Assembly: GCA_030248215.1 (NCBI GenBank)
Contig: JASANG010001452.1
Coordinates: 62,001-126,000 of the forward strand
DNA from: Enoplolaimus lenunculus
Lineage: Eukaryota > Nematoda > Enoplea > Enoplida > Thoracostomopsidae
Length of the DNA stretch: 64,000 nucleotides
Reading direction: 5' to 3'
Positions 22,501-34,500 of this stretch are shown here, piece by piece; the first letter of the stretch is position 1, and every line of letters starts with the position of its first letter. A program made the translations under genes and the position numbers. The notes under the pieces were generated by a model that ran no database searches, had not been told where the DNA came from, and saw only the letters and a program-made list of their open reading frames with translations.

Positions 22501-25500
22501 CGAGTTGCGTAGCAATAGTTTCTACAGTTCTACATAAGTTGAAATTACTAATTAGTAATTGAGAATGAAAGTTTTAAGCGAATTACCTATCGAGTTGCGT
22601 AGCAATAGTTTCTACATTTCTACATAAGTTGAAATTACTAATTAGTAATTGAGAATGAAAGTTTTAAGCGAATTACCTATCGAGTTGCGTAGCAACAGTT
22701 TCTACAGTTCTACATAAGTTGAAATTACTAATTAGTAATTGAGAATGAAAGTTTTAAGCGAATTACCTATCGAGTTGCGTAGCAATAGTTTCTACAGTTC
22801 TACATAAGTTGAAATTACTAATTAGTAATTGAGAATGAAAGTTTTAAGCGAATTACCTATCGAGTTGCGTAGCAATAGTTTCTACAGTTCTACATAAGTT
22901 GAAATTACTAATTAGTAATTGAGAATGAAAGTTTAAAGCGAATTACCTATCGAGTTGCGTAGCAATAGTTTCTACAGTTCTACATAAGTTGAAATTACTA
23001 ATTAGTAATTGGGAATAAAAGTTTAAAGCGAATTACCTATCGAGTTGCGTAGCAATAGTTTCTACAGTTCTACATAAGTTGAAATTACTAATTAGTAATT
23101 GAGAATGAAAGTTTTAAGCGAATTACCTATCGAGTTGCGTAACAATAGTTTCTACAGTTCTGCATAAGTTGAAATTACTAATTAGTAATTGAGAATGAAA
23201 GTTTTAAGCGAATTACCTATCGAGTTGCGTAGCAATAGTTTCTACAGTTCTACATAAGTTGAAATTACTAATTAGTAATTGAGAATGAAAGTTTTAAGCG
23301 AATTACCTATCGAGTTGCGTAGCAATAGTTTCTACATTTCTACATAAGTTGAAATTACTAATTAGTAATTGAGAATGAAAGTTTTAAGCGAATTACCTAT
23401 CGAGTTGCGTAGCAATAGTTTCTACAGTTCTACATAAGTTGAAATTACTAATTAGTAATTGAGAATGAGAGTTTTAAGCGAATTACCTATCGAGTTGCGT
23501 AGCAATAGTTTCTACTGTTCTACATAAGTTGAAATTACTAATTAGTAATTGAGAATGAAAGTTTTAAGCGAATTACCTATCGAGTTGCGTAGCAATAGTT
23601 TCTACAGTTCTACATAAGTTGAAATTACTAATTAGTAATTGAGAATGAAAGTTTTAAGCGAATTACCTATCGAGTTGCGTAGCAATAGTTTCTACAGTTC
23701 TACATAAGTTGAAATTACTAATTAGTAATTGAGAATGAAAGTTTTAAGCGAATTACCTATCGAGTTGCGTAGCAATAGTTTCTACAGTTCTACATAAGTT
23801 GAAATTACTAATTAGTAATTGAGAATGAAAGTTTTAAGCGAATTACCTATCGAGTTGCGTAGCAATAGTTTCTACAGTTCTACATAAGTTGAAATTACTA
23901 ATTAGTAATTGAGAATGAAAGTTTTAAGCGAATTACCTATCGAGTTGCGTAACAATAGTTTCTACAGTTCTGCATAAGTTGAAATTACTAATTAGTAATT
24001 GGGAATGAAAGTTTAAAGCGAATTACCTATCGAGTTGCGTAGCAATAGTTTCTACAGTTCTACATAAGTTGAAATTACTAATTAGTAATTGGGAATGAAA
24101 GTTTAAAACGAATTACCTATCGAGTTGCGTAGCAATAGTTTCTACAGTTCTACATAAGTTGAAATTACAAATTAGTAATTGAGAATGAAAGTTTTAAGCG
24201 AATTACCTATCGAGTTGCGTAGCAATAGTTTCTACAGTTCTACATAAGTTGAAATTACTAATTAGCAATTGAGAATGAATGTTTAAAGCGAATTACCTAT
24301 CGAGTGGCGTAAGAATAGTTTCTGCAGTTCTACATAAGTTGAAATTACTAATTAGTAATTGAGAATGAAAGTTTAAAGCGAATTACCGATCGAGTTGCGT
24401 AACAATAGTTTCTACAGTTCTACATAAGTTGAAATTACTAATTAGTAATTGAGAATGAAAGTTTTAAGCGAATTACCTATCGAGTTGCGTAACAATAGTT
24501 TCGTTCGCCACTGACAACAAAAAGTTGCACAAAGGTTCTTCTGTGAAACTCTGAAACAATTTGAAATCAAAATAATTCCAGTAGTAGGCATGTCTGAGAT
24601 GCGTGTCCAATAACCATATCGTAACGCCTCGTTGTATATCTAAAAGAGGTGCTCTTATTGTATTCTTGTTCTTTCGTTAAGGTATAAGTCCTTGTTTTTA
24701 TAGTTGCGCTTTCCTCCGGCCCCAATAAATACCTAATACAGCTGTTTGCGCAATATTTTACCACATTCTTGTCAAGGTTGAAACATTTTGCGACCATTGA
24801 TATCGCGTTAGGCCCATGTTACGTTAAGGCGCGTCCAGGTTTCTGGTGGGTCTATTGCAATTTCGGCATTGATGCAAATATAAACTAGCAGTTATATGTA
24901 ATGTGTTAGCCAAGATGAAACCGGTCGTCGAGCATCAAATGTCAATAATAATAATAAAAGCAATTGATAAAGACAACACAGCGATAGCTGAAACCAGCAT
25001 TATAAAATTTTGCTAATCGAAACTCGGCTCTTGTCCACTTTTCCGGCCCACACAGGCTTAAATCTTCGACCAAGGCCTTGGTTTTGGATTAAACTGACCT
25101 AAGATTAACCATTAACCATTGCGTGAGCCAAGCGAAAGACTAAGCCTAAGCCTATACCTTAAATGTTAAAGGGAAGTGTATAACAGCTCGAAGCTCTGCG
25201 ACTGCTCAACAGTTTCCACTTGTAAACCTGTGTTTAACACCGAAAATGTGTATTGTTGCATATGCCGTCTGCAAGCTTTCTGCAGTCCGCACAGTTCAAT
25301 GCGTTCGGCTGTACGAGTGCTTAAGAGTCTAGCATATACTGCCATTCAATCTGGTAGCGAGACTGTTTATAGGTTACACTTACCCGACCCCATCCAAGAG
25401 TATTTGCAAGATCGTTTCCAGTACCGAGAGGCAGGATTCCTACCGGTGGATACGCGTGCCATTTGAGAGAGTCAAGGCTTGAAAATAGCCAACCGACAGT

Positions 25501-28500
25501 TCCGTCACCGCCGCACACAAGAACTCGAAGATTTGGTATTTTTCGAAACATTTCAAGCCTGAAATAAATATTGAAATTGTTCGTCCTATGCGAAAAGTAA
25601 AGGCATACCCACTGACAAACAGGAGACTGGGGAACTTAGGTACTGGGAAGCTTTAGGCTTAAGGTTATATTTATGTTTAGGTTTAGGTTTAGGCATACGT
25701 TTAGGCTTAATTCTGTAGCTCTATACATTTTAGATATTTTGGTCCGGCGTCGTACGACACTTCGCGGCACAGTATGCGAATTGTCGAACGTGACAGGTAT
25801 ATTAATACAAATTGGAAACTGAAGTCAAATTATGAGTAAACTACAACTGAATTTAAAAAAATTATAAAACGTAATATTGTTGCACAGTTAGATCTATAGT
25901 GTGGTGCGGCAGGGTTGTTTTTTGGGAAAAAAATTACGACCAAAAAATGATTTTTTCCATTTTTGTGGAAAAATGGGAAAAATAAAAAAATTTCGTTCTT
26001 TGTCTGTGTGATTTTTTCACGTTAATAATACGTAATACGCTCAGAAGCGACAACAGGACTTACTAAATGACAAAATAAGGATTTTTGCTATGGTGTGATA
26101 AAATATGTTAAAACCATCTGGGTTACGAACAGTTTCTATACAGTGGTTACAACACTTAGATAACTTTGTGAACAGAGCGAGCTAAACGAGTCAAACGTGT
26201 TTTTGTAAGTATATGCTAATATGCGGCAATTTTAGATTTTATCGGGTAATGAAACTTTGTTAGTGGACATAGCGCTGAAGCGCTGAATACACACGGTCAC
26301 TGTTTAGTGAGTTGTATGTGAATTAGTTGCGTAATGGAACAAAACCATTTTTGCGATCAACAACCCTGTGATACGGGTTGTAATGAAACCTGAGTCATAA
26401 AATGACCAGCTTTCAGAGAGTATCCGGAGGTGGGCGAAGGGGAGCACGCTGCCCCCACCAGAAAGTTTTTTTGCAACTTTTTACTTTTGTGCCAAGAAAC
26501 TTGCGTTTGGCTTCTCGCTCGCCTTCGCGCCAGTAAACCTAACATATGGTATTTTTTACTCGCTTTGCAGGATTTATACTGTCCACAGTAAGTATACTAT
26601 ATGGTATTTTTCACACCCCCATATTACCTTCGATTTTAGCCTCTTACCCAGTTATGAATAACTGTTACTGTAGTGAACCGAATAAGGTTGAAATAATATG
26701 AATAAGAATTCGCGTCTCTATTTTGGGTTTGAAATAATACGAGTCTATATTCCTAATTAGAGTATGTAAATGAAAAGAGTCCAATACTATTTATATTAGT
26801 CCACAAACGTTAATTGCCCTGGTATTTTTACTGCACTGTAAAAAATGGGGAGTCAAATTGACTCTCTCGGAAACAGGCTTTTCCTGACTACACAAACTGA
26901 GTCAAATTTGACTCCGCCAGAGCCAAATTCGATTTGCTGTTGCCTCTGGCGGAGTCAAACTTGACTCAGTTTGTGTAGTCAGCAAAAGCCGGTTTCCGAG
27001 AAAGTCAATTTCACTCCCCATTTTTTTACAGTATGGGGAGTAAATTTTGAGAGGTGTAAAAAATACCCTACATCGGCAGAGTCCGACGACGGTCGGCATT
27101 ACACGACAAGCGTAGCGCCATTCTCAGCGTCGTGTCTGGAATGGCTACTTTAACGAAAACAGCAGCGCGGAGATCAAAAATATTCAAGGCAAAATATAAC
27201 TTCTGACCCAGTTTTTGGTCCATTAAATGTTGTTATATCGAAAACTTGACGAGGATTGAGCAGCCAGAACAAATTGTGCAACAGTTTCGCTCCTTTGTGA
27301 CCTCCTGATTTTGGATTCACAAACACCAACAGTGGACAGTGCGGAGGGACAAGGTATGTGTCAATTGATGGCAGTTTCACTGTGAATAACCGATCCTGAA
27401 AATATTCAAAATGCAAATATGACCTGTGTTGCACAGACACGACTTACTTCCGACGCAAAAATTTAGTCAAAATTCTATTTATGTTTTGTACTTTTGAGTT
27501 TACAAGAAGGATTTTAATTTACCCAAGCAATGTGAATTATTAAAGCAAGTAGTTGTAAGAATAGCCAGAAAGAGGTTTTAAATTCCGGACTCCCAATCCA
27601 TGCACCAGGAAACGTTTTAAGCCTGTTGCAATTCGATTTGCTATTGAAACATACACCTGCTCACTCGCTTCACTCGCGAAGTTTGCTCATATTTTAAAAA
27701 AATCGACCTGGAAGATCTACCGATTCAAACCCATTTTCGAACACATACAAAGCTTAAGATTTGCATTGGGAAACATTCTTTTTTAAATCGTAGAATGCTA
27801 TCCGTTCGCTTAACTCGCTCAGCCATTACTGAAGCTTCTTCTTGATTAAACCCTTTCCATTTGAAACTCATGGCTACACGACCACTAGAAGTAACTTTGC
27901 AATGATATTGTTGACTTTCCAGAGGGTGTTGCAAACATATCAATAAATTTTGGATTTTGGATCATCATACTAATTTTGGACTTAAGCTCGAAATCTGCTC
28001 AAGTCATAGGTTGACTTAAAGTTAGCTATCGAAAAGTGTTACAAAACGAAAACATGTATCGAACGTGATCTGAAGCGTAATTTAAAAATAAATAAAAACC
28101 AAAATAGGATAAAAAATTTTTACATATTTGATACATTCTACAAACTGAGTATACGAAACCGCTACGCACAATCCAAGCATACGCGAGAGCCGTCAGGTAC
28201 GAGCGTCAATCTCTCACATGCGGGAGTTCCTACTTCAGTTTCGAATTTAATAAATTTCAGTTGAATCATCTTAAAACCAGCTAACAGATGTTGTACTTTT
28301 AAAAGTTTGATAAATACTAAAGTTGATAAAAATCAGTGGCGAATCTAGTAGAACTACGAACGGGTTAGGCCGCGTTATATATAAAAGTGAAGAAGCTAGT
28401 GAGCGCTGCGAGCCAGAAGCCAAACGCAATTTTAGTACTAAATCAGCACAAAATTTTGGATTTGATCAACGATGGGGTGCTAAACTTGGTAGTCCCCTTG

Positions 28501-31500
28501 GATGGACCAGTAATAATAAATTCCTGAGATTGTAAAATACCTTTTTTGAACGGCGTTTTTTCTTTGAACTATTTCCTCCGGTAGCCGGTGTCGAAAACCG
28601 TTTACGGATTGTTGATAGTTTTCTCGGTATCCGGAAAATCCAGCTCGGCGGAACAATGACGTCACCAAGCGGCCCAAGTGCACATAGTTCTTCGACCAGC
28701 GACATAGTAAAACATCCACTTCGGTTGTGATATGCGACTTTACACCATGAGCAAGCAATTGATACAAGTTCCTGAAATTTAAAGAAAATCTAATAAATAT
28801 ATGTTTTTATACAAAAAAATCAGCTTAGCAGTCAAGGAGCAGCATGGTTTAACCGGCAAACTTCAAGAGCGCTGAAACACTATTTTTCGGGGTATTAAAA
28901 CAGCTTTAAATCCAACAGCTGAAATATCATCAAATCCGGCAAGGAATATCATTTTTTGTTGGCAAGCAATTCTCTAAAGGCATATAGAGTCGTTTGAAAA
29001 ATCGCAAGCAAAAGCAAAAAACAGTCGGCATATTTTTGCGTTTAGCGTTTGTCGTCACCCCTAGAAATATATAGGGGTGTCGCTAATACATCCAAAACAA
29101 CATTTTAAAAACGCGATATGGTGTCGCATGTATTCCGTTTGAAACACTCGGCCCCTGTAGCATGTGATGCAGGCCCACAACGGAAATATAGCTTTTCCAC
29201 GAGTGTCGCTTATCGCAAGTCATTGTGAAAATGAGTATAAAATTCAATACTTATGGAAAGGTAAACGAAAACAAATTATGAGAAAAACAACAAACAGCGA
29301 AACTTTATAAGATGTAACACTATGCAAGACTGCAATTGAATTTACTTTAGTAAAAATTTTTTGCGGAAACGGTCTGCCACATTGTTCGCAACGGCCTTCT
29401 TGTCGATGTTTATGTACCCAATGATGGTACACTGGAAATTCCTGAAATTAAACAGGAATCCAGTTTACCCATTCAACCGTTTTTATTTAGAACAAGACTC
29501 GTTTTAATGTTAAAAATGATAGATTTTAGTTTTTCCAACAAATCGCTAAGTTCGCTAAAAAGCAGCCAATTTTTAACACAAATTTTTTCGGTTTCCTTGC
29601 AGGTTTCGGCCAATGTAAAAAACATGGGAGGAACAGTATTATAAGCGTATTCCTAAGCTTAAGCCTAAGCGTAGGAATGAGCATATTTCTAAGCCAAACC
29701 TAAGCCTAAGTCTGTGCCTAACCAACCAAAAAAATAGTCTGAATCTTAAGCTTAATCTATTCTAGTCCTACAGAAAAACGTTCCGCCCCTGACCTTTACA
29801 TGGATCTAGGTATCAAGCATAAGAAACGTAGGCTTTTGGACTGTGTGACAATTGAATTTCCATATTATTTTTTAAACAACTAGAATTCATAAGGTAAAAG
29901 TTCGTATTACAATTTTAGTATAGGACCCAAAATCGATTTTTATTATTTTTAATGTGAACGTAGAATGAACATAGCAGGCTTTTTAAGCTAAAACGTTCCA
30001 AATATTAGTCAAAATAAATTATTATTGAGCAATCATGCGTGGCCGAAAAGTGATCAAGAAAAACGTCCGATGAAAAAACAATACGATTACCGAAAAATAA
30101 TTGCTAAATTTTTTGTTTTTTAAAAAATAGTACCGCACAAACCTGGTCTCTGTGAAATTTGCCAACAGCATCACGGTAAGTGACTTTACATTTGAAGTTT
30201 GTCTAAAAAAAGTATTAATTAGAAAATGCAAAATATACTCTAAACAAACGTTCTAATTTCAAATTCTAAAATTAGGCATGACCGTTGGTAGATAAATCAA
30301 TTTTTATAATACGCTTAAGAGAGTAGTGTGCTCCACAACCTGTGTGATGTTAACACAGGTACAAGCGTAAAAGAGAAGTGTGAATGAGTATCAGGGCGCA
30401 CATGGACTGGTAATATTTGAAAGCAGTGCCGGAGCAGGCAGGGGTTGGGGGCTCACCGTTTTAAAATTTAAGCGGTTTTTCTTTCAACCGGTTGGGGTAG
30501 GAGCCCCGTTAGGGGTGGGGCCCCTCAAATGGGGGTATGGGGAGGTGACCGCTCCGACCCTGTATAAAGCTACTTTCGTATATAACAAATGTTTGGCAAT
30601 AGTTTGCTTGCACCAATACGAAATTTTCTCATAAAATTAGCGAAATATTTTCTCGATCGACAATATATAACACAGGTAGAATTCTGTTGCAGGTCTGTTA
30701 GCAACGGACGATACCCGAATATTCGATAGCAGATGCCACGTATTATTAATGTAGTGAAGAACCGTCGAGAGCAAAAAGTCGAGGACAATTTTAGTGCTAA
30801 ATGTTAACACAAATTTTTGCTTTTGGCTCGCATTGTGGATGGCTTAGACGCGCGTACCCTTTGGATCCGACAATGTTCCTCGGGTTTAATTTAATCGTCC
30901 AACATAAATAAACACGCAGTCACATCATGGACTTTGAAAACTAAACGTAACACAAATTCGAACAAACCTTAGCTAAATTAGGCAAACATCCACTGTGAGC
31001 AACTACATGACACGCAGCACATTTTTGCTTTTCGCCAAGTTTCTGAAATTACAACAACAATTACAAGTTAGTGACAGACTTTCAATCGTTGAGCTTGTCT
31101 ATTCGAAACTGAACCATATATGTTACATTAAGCTTTAAATGTTAAATTTGGTGTACCTTGGTGCTCCAAAAAACTACGATATATAAGTTAAAATTAATTT
31201 TGTAAAAGATTTCAACAATTTACCAAACATTGTGGTTCTTTAAAGTAGCATTCACCAGACGAACCAGTCCGAATCCAAATATGTTCGCCTGGCGCTGCTG
31301 TATCCTAAAACAAATTTTTAAATTATGAATTAAATAAAAAATATTAAATTATACAAAGCTTTCTGAAGGTGAGTTGAGCCCCGTATCGTCCTAAATATTC
31401 GTACAATTTTTCTATTGGGTATGAGTCCCGTGCCACCATAAATGTTCTTACAACTCATTTTTCTACTCAAGTCCAGTAGCAAAAGCAAAATGTTTTCAAT

Positions 31501-34500
31501 CTCTTCGTTCGAAAACATAATGCTCATAGAAAACGTACATCGTCGTTGACGCAAAACTTTCGTTTGCGCAAGAATATATTATTTTATTTCAGTAGAGATC
31601 TAAAATTTAGCATCGGATTCGAACTCCGGACAGTCAAACACGCCGCGTTCGTCACCAGTGCTCATTAATGTTTCAACAATTCAATGTCACTTCTGGACAA
31701 AATTTAATAAAGCATTTGAAACCCACAGCCAAATAACCCTGTAAATACAGACTCATTTTTAATAGGTGCAAATTGTTTTTAATAGGCACAAACTTCAAAT
31801 CGTCAACGAATCAAAAACGGGCCAGATCCAACTCTAGAAACAATTAGAGACATGAAACATGGTTTATATTTTTCAACCACTTACCGACCAATATTTCGCT
31901 AAATCCTTCGAATTGAACATACACTGATCTTGCGTTGATGACGTGACGTGCACGAGACCGAAATTTTTTGGCCGATTGACAACTTTCCTAAATTATAAAC
32001 AAAAAAATACGGTTTTAAAAAACCAGCAATTATATATCTAACATTTGGCAAACAAGCATCAGTATGCTTTGTGTGTGAATTAAACTTTCTTCGTTATCTG
32101 AGAGGAAATGTTAATTTATCAGGAACGCATCTCTGTGGGGTCTCGAAAATTTCATGCTGAAAATGTGGTCTATAGAAATCTGCACCCAAAGTTAAACGTA
32201 TACTAGACTGCACGTCAAATCTAATCAGTTGGTGATTTTCAGTCTAATTTCTATGAATCGTAGTTCGTTGCCGACCGTTAGTAGCTAATACTAAGGGTAT
32301 TTAACCATATAAACTGTCTTACCTATATTGTTTAAATAATTAAACTTATAACACATTGGTTTGATTGCAACATATGCTACCGTGTTAAATCCAGTAAACA
32401 TGTGAGCTAAATACAGTGTCAAGTTTATTCGAAATATAACGGCATTAGCCAGAATACTTTCGGATTTTCAGAGAAAGGCCCTGCTGTGTTAAAGATAGGA
32501 ACACCAAAAATTGTCCAGATTACCCCATCAATGTAACCCGTTGTGAGTCAAGATACCACGATAGATCCGTAGACAATTATCCATGCTATGGGGAGCTAAA
32601 TCTTTTAGAAGGACATATAAGGGTTTCAGATAAAACGCCGTTCACAATAATTTTGTCAACGGTGCCATAAAATTTCTTATAGACCAGTGCTATCATAAGG
32701 TCATTTTTAAAACAATCTCGGTATAGCCCGTGTCTATAAGAGATTTCTCAAATAGCCCAGGGCAATCAGATGTCAGCACATTCTTCGAAAGCCGTAATAG
32801 AACTAACTATCACAAATAGGTTCAAATTTAGCCACCCGCAGCACATACACAAGTGCAATACAAACCCACACAATGCAATTTAACACACAAACACACAGAC
32901 TCAGCTATCGAGTTACAGATTCTCAAATTTTCGAAGTTTGAGTGTTAGCCCTGAACTACGACAAATACTGTGGCATCGTAGATTGAAACTTTTCTAGCGG
33001 CAACCAAAATTGTTGTAGACGTGCTGCGCCCTTATGTCTCACTTGTCGCTACGGGAACGTACCAAAGCATTCAGTTTCATTCATCTATTACCACAGAAAT
33101 TGTTTAAGGCTCACAGTGCCACTTCCTGAGCCAAGGTCGTTACCAGCTCAACATGGTGGCGTCCAAAACAGTTTTAGGACGGGCATTCGATGAGTTTCAA
33201 ATTCATTTATACTGGACGGAAACGTACCTAGGGGCCAAAATTAAATTTTTAGTGTAACTCCTAGATGCTTAGACCCCTCCCAACTGAAAATCCTGGCTGT
33301 GCGCCTGTTTGGCACTGACGCTGCAATTCCATATCTGACTATATATAATCGACTGATCATTCCATGCCCAAATGTGAATTTTTGAAATATTCGATTTTTA
33401 AGGCCATAAGTTCAGCCCCCTGGGACCCAAAATTTGTTTTCGATAAGTTGGCCAAATTATATATCACTGACTCGTTTATGCAGACGTCTGATTGGGAAAC
33501 ATTTAACAATATTCGTCTTAGTTCCGGAACCTGTGTCAAATGGTATATAATTTGTATAATTTTTTTACAAACATTTTGAGTCAAATAGAAGAATTTGAGA
33601 CATTAAATTCTAATTTTTAAATAATTTAAGTTTTGGCGTTGAATAATCTGAGGAGGTCATCAGAACATCAGAAACTCATGAGTTGAGCGGACTATAATGA
33701 CGTATCGTTATAAGTATTCACCTTAACCATGTTATTGCAGCGCGTTTACGTAATTCAACGCTATGCGTTGAATCTATAGATTTTGACCGATTTCGCAAAC
33801 TATGAATAATTTCCAAGCATATGCTTGGTCTTTCACGATACTGATATGCGGCTGTTGGGTGATTGCTCTCCAATGGCAACAATGATACCGACCCCCGATT
33901 TTTGAACATATTGTTTTCGATATCATCCCTTAATGACGAACAGTCTACAAATAGTGGAGTTGTACTAGCCGTTGTTGCTGTTGTTGTTGTTGTTGTTGTT
34001 GATGATGTTGCTGATGCTGTTGTTTTTGTTATTGTTGTTGTTGTGGTTGTTTTTGTCGTTGTTATTGTTGTTGTTGCTGCTGTTGTGGTTGTTGTTGCTG
34101 CTGTTGCTTTAGTTGTTTCTGTTATCGCTGTTCTTGTTGTTGCAGATGATGATGATGATGATAATGATGATGATGTTGTTGTTGTTGTTATTGTTGTTGC
34201 AGCTACTCCTCCAGCTTCTATGGCTGAAATAAAACCCTCGCCGAATCGCTGAACAGCAGGAGAACAGTAGCGTGTAATTTGAACGAAAAATGTAGGAATA
34301 TCAATTGAAAATGAACGTTTCCGGCGACAAAGACTGTGTGAGCTTGATATTTCGTTGCTACATAATGATGAGATCAGCGAATATGGATTGTTCGAACTTG
34401 TACAAGCAGCGTCTGACTGTTCCGTTTGAAACCAAAATTCCATTGGATTTAAATTTGTTAACGGTGCTGCTGAGGGTTGGGCTACGGAACTTTGGTGACA

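Noticed and set aside
22161-24502. CRISPR-like regular repeat
   Set aside because: The unit repeats in full without unique spacers, in an animal intron; it is a tandem satellite.
25170-25320. Candidate for the kinase segment between [13 protein letters not shown] and the accessory domain
   Set aside because: A frame here ([13 protein letters not shown]) looked faintly similar, but the 74-nt exon at 24550-24477 matches far better and has the right phases.
25176-25466. Plus-strand frame of 96 codons
   Set aside because: Antisense to DGK exon 9 and its intron; no independent support.
33863-34252. Plus-strand Val/Asp-rich frame of 129 codons
   Set aside because: It is the antisense shadow of the Thr-coding triplet tract in DGK exon 1.
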